From: JBNJDW01 sp051745265
GTDB lineage: Bacteria; Pseudomonadota; Alphaproteobacteria; Micavibrionales; CSBR16-224
DNA: 10,755 nucleotides
Direction: 5' to 3'
Assembly (NCBI GenBank): GCA_051745265.1
Contig: JBNJDW010000049.1
Span: forward strand, 1 to 10,755
Shown here: piece after piece, positions 1 to 6,397 of the stretch
How positions within the stretch are numbered: the first letter of the stretch is position 1
How the letters are laid out: each line of letters starts with the position of its first letter
Made by a program: the position numbers and the translations under genes
The notes under the pieces: generated by a model
The model's input: the letters and a program-made list of their open reading frames with translations, nothing else
Told to the model about the DNA's origin: nothing
The model's database searches: none

Positions 1-808
1 CGCCGCCGCGCAGGAATTGATCCGCGTTGCTAAAAAACGCGGTGTAACCCTGTTTCTGGTCGGTCATGTCACCAAGGACGGGCAGATTGCCGGCCCCCGC
101 GTGCTCGAACATATGGTCGATACGGTGCTTTATTTCGAAGGCGACCGCGGCCATCATTTCCGTATCCTGCGGGCGGTGAAAAACCGTTTTGGCCCGACTG
201 ATGAAATCGGTGTCTTTGAAATGAATGATTTTGGTCTGGCCGAAGTTGCCAACCCGTCGGAACTGTTTTTGGCTCAACGGCAGGAAGACATTGCCGGCAG
301 TGCCGTTCTGGCCGCATTGGAAGGGACACGTCCGGTTCTGGTGGAAATTCAGGCGCTGGTTTCTCCGTCTTCGCTGGGTACGCCGCGCCGCGCTGTTATC
401 GGTTGGGACAGCAGTCGGTTGTCGATGATTCTGGCGGTTCTTGAGGCCCGTTGCGGCCTGCAAATCGGTATGAATGATGTGTATCTGAATGTCGCCGGTG
501 GCCTTCGGATTACCGAGCCCGCTGCCGATCTTGCGGTTGCGGTCGCCTTGATGAGCGCGCTGTCCGGCGTCGCCGTGCCGGCCGATACGGTTGTTTTCGG
601 TGAAATCGGTTTATCAGGGGAAGTCCGTAATGTCAGTCAGGCCCAGACACGGTTCAAGGAAGCGGCCAAGCTTGGTTTTAACCGGGCAATTTTACCGCAT
701 TTGGCCACGGGGTTAAAAAAGACTGGTAATTTTGCCGCAGACGCGTCAGAAATATCCCTGACCGAAGTAAAACATCTTAACGAAATTATTCCGCTGTTTT
801 CGGAATAA
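1..808 (+). CDS. radA: DNA repair protein RadA (5'-truncated by window edge)
   Basis: The reading frame is open from base 2, so this is the last 268 residues of a protein normally about 450 long; the zinc finger and Walker A lie outside the window. RadA is a RecA-like ATPase that helps process recombination intermediates and drives branch migration. The visible part holds the end of the ATPase core (GHVTKDGQIAGPRVLEHMVD), the RadA signature KNRFG (bases 179-193), and then the C-terminal Lon-protease-like domain (S5-type fold) with the segment VFGEIGLSGEVRNV. The family is not an active protease. The TTG at base 17 is not the true start, because the family match continues upstream of it. The gene heads a tight + strand operon with cvpA. 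Identification is firm. Confidence 0.95.
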   Translation, partial: AAAQELIRVAKKRGVTLFLVGHVTKDGQIAGPRVLEHMVDTVLYFEGDRGHHFRILRAVKNRFGPTDEIGVFEMNDFGLAEVANPSELFLAQRQEDIAGSAVLAALEGTRPVLVEIQALVSPSSLGTPRRAVIGWDSSRLSMILAVLEARCGLQIGMNDVYLNVAGGLRITEPAADLAVAVALMSALSGVAVPADTVVFGEIGLSGEVRNVSQAQTRFKEAAKLGFNRAILPHLATGLKKTGNFAADASEISLTEVKHLNEIIPLFSE

Positions 809-820
809 GGAGCCCGCCCG

Positions 821-1522
821 ATGATCCTTGATATAATCATTGTTATTGTTTTAATGATTTCTGCGGCGATTGCCTTTTTCCGCGGTCTTATTAAAGAAAC
901 GCTGACCATATTAGGCGTCGGCGGCGCCGCTGGCGGGGCTTTCCTGTTTGGCGGTAAGGTCGTGGAGCTGTTTCAGGGCTGGATGGCGCCTGACGACCCC
1001 GATTACGAGTATTTCGGTTTAATCCCACCGAATATACTGGCGCTGGTTCTGGCTTATGTTGCGGTCTTTATTGTGATCTTTGTGGCCCTGACAATACTTA
1101 GCCATTTTATTTCTAAAAGTGCACAGGCGATGGGCCTGGGGCCGATTGATCGCAGTCTGGGTATTTTCTTTGGTATTGCCCGGGGTATCTTGTTATTGGG
1201 TATTTTGTATCTGCCGTTTATTCTGGTCATGCCCAAAGAGGATTTCCCCGATTTTGTTAAAGAATCGCGGTTGATGCCCGTGATTGATACCGTGGTTGAA
1301 TGGACTATTGAAACGGCCAATATTGAAGGCCCCTTGGAAGATATCACCCCGGATGAAGAGAATATCAAAGAGTCGATTGATGCGATTGATAAAGTCCGTG
1401 ACGGCTATATCTCGCCTGAGGGAGAAGAGAAAACACAGCCTGAAAATGAAAAATCAGGATATGAAGAAAAAGAACGCCGGGCCTTTGAAGATTTGATCGA
1501 AAATGAGGCGCTGAATGAATAA
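821..1522 (+). CDS. cvpA: CvpA family inner-membrane protein
   Basis: This is a 233-residue protein of the CvpA (colicin V production) family, inner-membrane proteins of poorly defined function linked to envelope maintenance. Hydrophobic segments lie at about residues 1-20, 28-45, 70-96 and 113-136. The family motif DRSLGIFFGIARG sits at about 110-122, just before the last membrane segment. The C-terminal tail (about 165-233) is strongly charged, rich in Glu and Lys, and probably cytoplasmic and flexible. The start is supported by AAGGAG overlapping the radA stop codon, about 8 bases ahead of the ATG. The gene lies 12 bp after radA and 11 bp before the next gene, so co-transcription is likely. 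In many proteobacteria purF follows cvpA; here it does not. Confidence 0.9.
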   Translation: MILDIIIVIVLMISAAIAFFRGLIKETLTILGVGGAAGGAFLFGGKVVELFQGWMAPDDPDYEYFGLIPPNILALVLAYVAVFIVIFVALTILSHFISKSAQAMGLGPIDRSLGIFFGIARGILLLGILYLPFILVMPKEDFPDFVKESRLMPVIDTVVEWTIETANIEGPLEDITPDEENIKESIDAIDKVRDGYISPEGEEKTQPENEKSGYEEKERRAFEDLIENEALNE

Positions 1523-1533
1523 AGGTAAAGCCT

Positions 1534-2250
1534 ATGAATGATAAAGTTCTAGAGGACCGCGTTGCGGTTATTACCGGGGCGTCTCGTGGTATCGGGGCGG
1601 CTGTGGCCAAACGCTTTGCCGCGGCCGGTGCCAAATGCGTATTGATCGCCCGGACTGTCGGGGCGCTCGAAGAGGTTGATGATGAAATCCGGCAGCTTGG
1701 CGGCCCGCCGGCACTGCTGGTGCCACAGGATCTGATGAAGCTTGATGCGCTTGATCAACTGGGCCCGTCACTGGCCGAACAGCTGGGCCGGGTGGATATT
1801 TTTGTCGGCAATGCCGGTATGCTGGGCACGCTGGGGCCGGTGGCGCAATCAAACCCCGAGATGTGGGAAAATGTGCTGCGCCTGAATGTGCTGGCCAATC
1901 AGCGGCTGATCGCCACGCTTGACCCTTTATTGCGCGGTAGTGATGCCGGGCGGGCCATTTTTGTGTCTTCGGGTGCGGCCCATAAACACCGGGCCCATTG
2001 GGGCGCCTATGCGGCCAGCAAGGCGGCATTGGAACAGATGGTTTTGTCCTATGCCGAAGAAGTGCGCCATACCCCGCTGACTGTTAATGTCATTGATCCG
2101 GGCCGGGTGCAAACCGAAATGCGGGCGCTGGCCTATCCGGGCGAAGATCCCGAAACGCTGCCCCATCCCGATGTTATTGCGCCATTGTTTGTCACACTTG
2201 CCGCCCCGGATTTTGACCGCTCAGGCGAAATTATCAAGGCGGCGGCCTAA
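1534..2250 (+). CDS. SDR family NAD(P)-dependent oxidoreductase
   Basis: This is a 238-residue classical short-chain dehydrogenase, a cytoplasmic Rossmann-fold oxidoreductase. The cofactor motif TGASRGIG is at residues 14-21. Arg40 at the end of beta-2 suggests NADP(H). NAG is at 93-95, the conserved Asn is 118, the catalytic Ser is 145 or 146, and the catalytic pair is Tyr159 and Lys163 in YAASK; the DPG motif is at 188-190. All active-site residues are intact, so it should be functional. The substrate cannot be read from sequence. Placement after cvpA resembles alphaproteobacterial loci where an SDR follows radA-cvpA-purF (from memory). The start is preceded by AAAGGTAAAG at a suitable distance. 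It sits in the operon between cvpA and the metal transporter. Confidence 0.92.
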   Translation: MNDKVLEDRVAVITGASRGIGAAVAKRFAAAGAKCVLIARTVGALEEVDDEIRQLGGPPALLVPQDLMKLDALDQLGPSLAEQLGRVDIFVGNAGMLGTLGPVAQSNPEMWENVLRLNVLANQRLIATLDPLLRGSDAGRAIFVSSGAAHKHRAHWGAYAASKAALEQMVLSYAEEVRHTPLTVNVIDPGRVQTEMRALAYPGEDPETLPHPDVIAPLFVTLAAPDFDRSGEIIKAAA

Positions 2251-2259
2251 AGGAAAATC

Positions 2260-3243
2260 ATGAGTATCGTTAATCCGTATATGGAAGAAAATCTTAAGCT
2301 GAAAAGCAATGTTTCAGCCGAAGACGGCAAATTACGCCGCCGGGCGACCTATTTCAGCATATCAGTGGCGGTGATTTTGATCGTGACGAAATTATTGGCT
2401 TATACGGCAACAAACTCGGTCAGTCTGTTGTCGTCCTTGCTGGATTCAACGCTTGATGCGGTGGTATCGCTGATTACCCTGCTTAGCGTGCGCAGTGCGA
2501 TGACACCGGCGGATGCCGATCACCGTTTTGGCCATGGTAAAATAGAACCGCTGGCGGCGATGGGGCAGGCGTTTTTTATTGGCGCCTCGGCCATTTTCCT
2601 GGTTTTCGAGGCGGTGAACAAATTTGCCAATCCCGTGCCGCTGACCGCGCCGGGTATGGGCATCGGGGTGATGATCTTATCCATTGTCCTGACATCCTTG
2701 TTGATTGCCTATCAGTATCATGTCATTAAGAAAACCAAATCTCTGGCCATTCAGGCCGACAGCCTGCATTACCGCGGTGATTTGTTGATGAATCTGGGGG
2801 TTATTATCGCCCTGGTTCTATCAAAATATACGGATATATCATATTTTGATCCGGGCTTTGCCTTGATTGTTGCGGCCATTCTGGCCTATAGCGCCTGGTC
2901 GATTGGTAAGGGCGCTGCCAATATCCTGATGGACCGTGAATTGCCCGAAGAAGACCGCAAACAGATCGAGGATATTGTCATGGCCCACCCCAAAGCCTTC
3001 TCAATCCATGATCTGCGGACCCGAAGCGCGGGGGTACAGATATTTATCGAGTTTCATCTGGAGATTGACGGTCAGATGCGGCTGACAGAGGCCCATGATG
3101 TTACCGAGGAAATAGAGCTAAAACTTTATAAAGCCTTCCCGACCGCAGAGGTCCTGATTCATCAGGAGCCTGCCGGAATTGATGATGATCGTCTGGATCA
3201 CCGCCTTGATGATCTTACGGATCCTGAGGCGGTTGATCCTTAG
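2260..3243 (+). CDS. Cation diffusion facilitator transporter, FieF-like
   Basis: This 327-residue inner-membrane metal/proton antiporter probably exports Zn(II), Fe(II) or similar divalent ions. By alignment to FieF from memory, the transport site is Asp62 and Asp66 (DSTLD) with His170 and Asp174 (DSLHYRGD). A second metal site is Asp85, His88 and His92 in the PADADHRFGHGK stretch. The cytoplasmic C-terminal domain keeps the family's metal-binding histidines: His250 (HDLRTRSAG), His266 (FEFHLEID), His279 and His301 (HQEP). Several transmembrane helices precede that domain. The N-terminal extension (about 25 residues) and the acidic tail after residue 305 are a little longer than in FieF. AAAGGA precedes the ATG, 9 bp after the SDR gene. 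Its 3' end overlaps the convergent next gene by 29 bp. The exact metal is uncertain. Confidence 0.95.
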   Translation: MSIVNPYMEENLKLKSNVSAEDGKLRRRATYFSISVAVILIVTKLLAYTATNSVSLLSSLLDSTLDAVVSLITLLSVRSAMTPADADHRFGHGKIEPLAAMGQAFFIGASAIFLVFEAVNKFANPVPLTAPGMGIGVMILSIVLTSLLIAYQYHVIKKTKSLAIQADSLHYRGDLLMNLGVIIALVLSKYTDISYFDPGFALIVAAILAYSAWSIGKGAANILMDRELPEEDRKQIEDIVMAHPKAFSIHDLRTRSAGVQIFIEFHLEIDGQMRLTEAHDVTEEIELKLYKAFPTAEVLIHQEPAGIDDDRLDHRLDDLTDPEAVDP

Positions 3244-4018
3244 ACTCCAGATCAAAACGTTCAATAATCGTTGATTCGATGGTTTCGCCCAAAGACTGTA
3301 AATCGCCGATAAACTGATTGCCCATTGCCCGGCTGCGGGCCAGACCCATTTTCAGGTGTAATTTCATCATTCCCGCGAAAATATCATAGCCATAGCTTTG
3401 CAGGGTGGCAGAGGTTAAATCATCTGCCGACAATGTTGTGGCCGCTTCGTTTATTGACAGGGGTGTACGTTCCTCCAACGGGATAGAACCGGAAAAATCG
3501 CTGTAACGCGCGCCGACCGGAAACAGAAGTACATCTTCAACCGTAACGATTCCGGGCGCCAGAACCAGATTAAGGGCATCGGTATCTTCATCTGTATTTG
3601 TTGCTGTACTTGTTTCCAGCAGCGTGTCGTACATATGGGCAATATTTAAAACACCGTCTTTTCCCTGTTCGGCATAAAAATTTACACCGCGAATCTGTAC
3701 ATCCCTGAGAGAAACGGGCCGGGTAGACAGGGATTCTGCAGAAACACGCAGTTCATCGATGGTCATGACCCAGGGCGTTTTAAATTCGGGCGGATTGGAG
3801 ATTTTAATCTCCTTAAGCTTGGCGGTATCTGAAATATAAGACAGGCTGGCGCTGTCAATTTCGACGGGCAATTGGAAGATCTGTGACATGTAATCTTCGG
3901 CATTATTTTTAAAACGGTAATTCATGACATAAAAAACCAGTGATGCCCCAATCAGGATCACGGCAAGACTGATAACGATAAGCTTGGGATTGATATATTT
4001 TGATATAGTATTTGGCAT
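3215..4018 (-). CDS. AsmA-like membrane-anchored envelope protein
   Basis: This is a 267-residue protein with one N-terminal transmembrane helix (about residues 12-33), a short basic turn, and a long soluble part predicted to be periplasmic. The soluble part has the alternating pattern of AsmA/DUF748-type proteins: a beta-rich stretch where an IxIDELRVSAE-like strand is followed by LRDVQIRGVNFYAEQ and a DGVLNIAHM segment. AsmA-like proteins act at the inner membrane/periplasm in envelope or lipid homeostasis. It is much shorter than full AsmA, so I see only an N-terminal AsmA-like unit. Purine-rich AAAAGAAAG lies upstream of the ATG as a probable ribosome site. Its last 29 bp overlap the end of the cation transporter. 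The family assignment is by pattern and is moderate. Confidence 0.7.
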   Translation of the reverse strand: MPNTISKYINPKLIVISLAVILIGASLVFYVMNYRFKNNAEDYMSQIFQLPVEIDSASLSYISDTAKLKEIKISNPPEFKTPWVMTIDELRVSAESLSTRPVSLRDVQIRGVNFYAEQGKDGVLNIAHMYDTLLETSTATNTDEDTDALNLVLAPGIVTVEDVLLFPVGARYSDFSGSIPLEERTPLSINEAATTLSADDLTSATLQSYGYDIFAGMMKLHLKMGLARSRAMGNQFIGDLQSLGETIESTIIERFDLESKDQPPQDP

Positions 4019-4051
4019 GATGTGCTTTCTTTTCTGGTCACGTATGGCAAA

Positions 4052-4089
4052 CGCCTGAAAAGGCGCAAAAATTCCCTGTAAAAATACAG
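4052..4089 (-). terminator. Two small stem-loops, possible weak terminator
   Basis: The 111-bp gap between the AsmA-like gene and the 401-residue gene holds two perfect 5-bp hairpins: CGCCT/AGGCG around GAAA (4052-4065) and CTGTA/TACAG around AAAA (4076-4089). Read on the minus strand, the second is followed by GGAATTTTT. This could terminate the 4130-5335 transcript before the AsmA-like gene. The stems are short and the T-run is imperfect, so read-through or a regulatory role remains possible. Confidence 0.35.
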
Positions 4090-4129
4090 TAGCATAGAGA
4101 GAGGATTTTAGAAAAGAGGCTCTTGCAGA

Positions 4130-5335
4130 TCAGTTCTGATAACGCTGTGACATGACGGCCTGATATTTATTCAAACCATCCATCATTTTTGCGGAAAAGT
4201 CCTGGTTAGAGGCAACAGACTCCGACGTTGAGTGTATTTCTTCACCCCCCGCCGAAGTCTCCTGCAAAGATAAGAACAGAGGTGAGCCCACATTTTCTTG
4301 TCCCGCGTTCGGAACTTCTTTCCGATTCCGTTCTCCCTCAGTTGAGGCATCAGACATTGTGGTTGCTGTTCCCGTGTTGTGACCGTCCGGCAGTCTGTGT
4401 AAGGAGTGCGTTGCCGGAGGCCGTTTTTCTGCCGCACCACCCTGCGTAGGATGTGTAGTAGTGTGCATAGGAGCGTGGGACGGCAAAAAACCTGTTGGTA
4501 TTGAATTCTCCCGGGCGGCGCTGATTGTGCGTTGGGGGGAGGGAGATGACGCATCAGCGCCCGGCCCGGTTTGAGAGGTCTCGTTCAGACGCGGAGGGAA
4601 GTCGGGGGGAGATGTCGTCTGTGATTGAGACCAGGTAATCTGATCATTGGTAATATCGGCAAATTTCTGGTCGCCGGTGTGTGTCTGCGTTGCCATTGAA
4701 GACGTCAGTGGTACCGGCCCTTGCAGGATGTTTTCATCGCGTTTTTCACCGCGCATGAAGGCCATCATATTATCGCTGATATCCCCGCCGGTGGCTTCAT
4801 CGGTAATGGCATTGGCCACGCCAAAGGCTGCGCCAACCGGACCACCGAATAAGGCGCCGCCCATAATGCGGGCCGCGGATTTTATTTCATCACCGGTGAC
4901 GGCACGGTAAATACTGCCGACAATCGGCAAATGCTGCAAAGGATTGATAACATCAAGCATATCAAAAAACGACCAGGACTGTCCGTCTTCATTTGAAGAT
5001 GAAGCGCCGTTGCCTGAATCATGGCTGACAGACCGTCCGGCAGTGCGGCCGTTATCAGGCTTCTGATGCTCGGTTTTGGCTGGATCCTGTTCAGGCTGTG
5101 AATCTGAAGGAGAGGCTTGATGAGCTGTTGCAGAAGCGGGCCCTGGTGTTTGGGGGGAGGAGGGGGAAGTTGACCCGGCTTCCTGCAACAGCGTATCAAA
5201 GCTCTGCCGTCCATGGGGGGAGGGGGAGGACGACGTCGCGGAGGAGGATGCAGAGCGTTCAGAAGGCGTCACGGTCACACCGGGAACATATCCCGCTGTT
5301 CTGTGATTTATTTCTGACCCTGCATAAAGTGACAT
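4130..5335 (-). CDS. Low-complexity protein with conserved NPLQHLP core
   Basis: This is a 401-residue protein of unknown function. Residues 1-118 and about 205-375 are rich in Ser, Thr, Pro, Gln and Gly and look intrinsically disordered. Between them is a folded-looking core at about 121-194 with FFDMLDVINPLQHLP, GSIYRAVTGDEI and a glycine-rich hydrophobic stretch GGALFGGPVGAAFG that could contact membrane. The C-terminus has a short helical motif, LNKYQAVM (388-395). From memory, this core and terminal motif occur together in uncharacterised alphaproteobacterial proteins, with variable linkers. No signal peptide is seen. The ATG follows AGAGGT at a good distance, and a sigma-54 promoter lies just upstream, so expression is probably activator-dependent. 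Sigma-54 often serves flagellar or nitrogen genes in alphaproteobacteria; a link to either is only inference. Confidence 0.8.
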   Translation of the reverse strand: MSLYAGSEINHRTAGYVPGVTVTPSERSASSSATSSSPSPHGRQSFDTLLQEAGSTSPSSPQTPGPASATAHQASPSDSQPEQDPAKTEHQKPDNGRTAGRSVSHDSGNGASSSNEDGQSWSFFDMLDVINPLQHLPIVGSIYRAVTGDEIKSAARIMGGALFGGPVGAAFGVANAITDEATGGDISDNMMAFMRGEKRDENILQGPVPLTSSMATQTHTGDQKFADITNDQITWSQSQTTSPPDFPPRLNETSQTGPGADASSPSPQRTISAARENSIPTGFLPSHAPMHTTTHPTQGGAAEKRPPATHSLHRLPDGHNTGTATTMSDASTEGERNRKEVPNAGQENVGSPLFLSLQETSAGGEEIHSTSESVASNQDFSAKMMDGLNKYQAVMSQRYQN

Positions 5336-5360
5336 TTAATACCTCTCTGCCCGGAAGTAC

Positions 5361-5376
5361 TGCAAGCGGTGTGCCA
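5361..5376 (-). promoter_or_regulatory. Sigma-54 (RpoN) promoter for the 401-residue gene
   Basis: The minus strand reads TGGCACACCGCTTGCA, which matches the sigma-54 consensus TGGCACG-N4-TTGC(A/T) at every defined base except the G after CAC. GG and GC dinucleotides have the required -24/-12 spacing. A transcript would start near 5350, giving a leader of about 15 nt that contains GAGAGGT and leads to the ATG at 5335. Position and orientation fit the gene exactly. Confidence 0.8.
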
Positions 5377-5468
5377 GTTTTGCAAAAGACGCCCGAAATC
5401 GGCTTTACAGCCTGTCAGGCCTGCAAAAACCATATTGTATAATGTCAGTGATTTAATAAGGGTGCCGG

Positions 5469-5765
5469 TTAGATATCCAGCTGAAAAGGTGTGCAGCGGG
5501 TGATTTCGTCATCTTCCATTTCATAGATCATAATAAAGCCACGCTCTTTGGCTTCGATGACATGTTCTTTTTTAAGGCCGTCTATTTTAATAGAAGACTT
5601 TTTAGGGGTAGAGACCGTAATGGCGGTTTCGCTGTCTTTGGGGATGGAAAACAACAGGCTTTCATTCTCACAGCCGTCAAAAGCTTCATTTTTGGCCAGC
5701 ATAATGGTCACACCGGTATGCAATGCAAACATAACGTCAAATTCGGTGATAAGCATTTCATTCAT
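5469..5765 (-). CDS. Hypothetical protein, 98 residues
   Basis: I do not recognise this protein. It is acidic, with alternating hydrophobic and charged residues suggesting a small mostly beta fold: strands around ITEFDVMFAL, VTIMLA, AITVST and FIMIYEME, and a basic loop around residues 54-66 (TPKKSSIKIDGLKK). It has two cysteines (32 and 91), no signal peptide and no membrane helix, so it is probably cytoplasmic. The start at 5765 follows AAGGAAGG about 12 bases upstream; a second in-frame ATG three codons later is possible. It is divergent from the winged-helix regulator, with a 76-bp shared region. It lies upstream of the 401-residue gene on the same strand, but the sigma-54 promoter between them suggests separate transcription. 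Confidence 0.65.
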   Translation of the reverse strand: MNEMLITEFDVMFALHTGVTIMLAKNEAFDGCENESLLFSIPKDSETAITVSTPKKSSIKIDGLKKEHVIEAKERGFIMIYEMEDDEITRCTPFQLDI

Positions 5766-5801
5766 GGCCTGATTTTTCCTTCCTTAACTAAACTCTATCA
5801 A

Positions 5802-5841
5802 AAACTGTCTTAAAAAACAGTTTCAGGATATACTGTTTTTT
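5802..5841 (+). promoter_or_regulatory. Interlocking inverted repeats at the regulator promoter
   Basis: Three arms share the ACTGT/ACAGT element. AAACTGT (5802-5808) pairs with ACAGTTT (5817-5823). AAAAAACAGT (5812-5821) also pairs perfectly over 10 bp with ACTGTTTTTT (5832-5841), which abuts the ATG at 5842. TATACT (5829-5834) between the latter arms is a good -10 candidate; I see no convincing -35. The layout fits an operator for autoregulation, or an RNA hairpin controlling initiation. It also lies upstream of the divergent 98-residue gene. Confidence 0.55.
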
Positions 5842-6387
5842 ATGAAACCGATACAAAACCTTGATATACAGATTGCAGATTCATTGCTTGAAAAAGGCCT
5901 GAAACAGGTTATCCAGCAGTTGGACGGCTTTACAGTCGCGTCAGAGGGGGCTGCCGCGGATATAGTGATTACCGATGGCAAGGCAGATTTTACCGGGCCG
6001 GTGATCAGGCTGCCGATAGATAAACCCTTGCGGGTTGGCAGGGTGTTACAGGATATTGCAAGTGGAGCGGCTGTAGAGAGCCTGTCGGGCGAGCCCGAGC
6101 GCATTATGATTGGCGAAATGATTTTTCTGCCCCGGGATAAGAAAATCCTGCCGGGCGCCGGACAGGCCGATATTGCCCTGACCGATCTTGAAACCCGGCT
6201 TTTGCTTTATTTTACCGACCACCCCGGCCAGAATCACAGCAAAGATGTTCTTTTAAAAGCGGTCTGGGAATATCAGACGGGGGTGACGACCCATACGGTT
6301 GAAACACATATTTACCGCCTGCGGCAAAAACTGCCGATGTTTGAACGCTATCTGGTTACCACAGATACGGGATATATGCTAAAATAA
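5842..6387 (+). CDS. OmpR/PhoB-type winged-helix regulator with reduced receiver
   Basis: This is a 181-residue DNA-binding regulator. Residues about 88-181 form an OmpR/PhoB-type winged helix: LTDLETRLLLYFTDHPGQ (helix 1 region), SKDVLLKAVWEY (helix 2), TTHTVETHIYRLRQKL (recognition helix) and the wing ending TDTGYML. Residues 1-80 resemble a shrunken response-regulator receiver: DIQIAD-SLLEKGLKQVI like beta-1/alpha-1, ADIVITD ending at Asp45 like the phosphorylation strand, and a Lys61-Pro62 pair followed by a helix, as in receiver beta-5/alpha-5. About 40 residues of the usual 115-120 are missing, around alpha-2 to beta-4. Phosphorylation is therefore doubtful. No histidine kinase is adjacent. 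It is followed at once by the membrane protein gene, so the two form an operon. AGGA at 5825-5828 is the only weak ribosome site. Confidence 0.85.
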   Translation: MKPIQNLDIQIADSLLEKGLKQVIQQLDGFTVASEGAAADIVITDGKADFTGPVIRLPIDKPLRVGRVLQDIASGAAVESLSGEPERIMIGEMIFLPRDKKILPGAGQADIALTDLETRLLLYFTDHPGQNHSKDVLLKAVWEYQTGVTTHTVETHIYRLRQKLPMFERYLVTTDTGYMLK

Positions 6388-6397
6388 AGGAATGGCT

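Noticed and set aside
17..19. TTG at base 17 as the radA start codon
   Set aside because: The same frame continues to base 2 with RadA-like residues, and the essential N-terminal domains lie upstream of the window.
1571..2029. 152-residue minus-strand open frame inside the SDR gene
   Set aside because: It is a shadow of the SDR reading frame: composition is rich in Pro, Arg, His and Gln with no family resemblance, while the plus strand has a complete active site.
4708..4724. Sigma-54-like TGGTAC...TTGCA on the plus strand
   Set aside because: The spacer is one base too long for the strict -24/-12 geometry, and it lies within coding sequence with no gene to drive.
4228..5442. Plus-strand open frames (4228-4449, 4647-4910, 5098-5442) opposite the 401-residue gene
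   Set aside because: They are antisense to a protein with a recognisable conserved core, promoter and ribosome site, and their translations look like low-complexity noise.
6392..6397. ATG at 6392 as start of the membrane protein
   Set aside because: The ribosome site AAAGGA touches this ATG with no spacing; the ATG at 6398 has a normal 6-nt gap.
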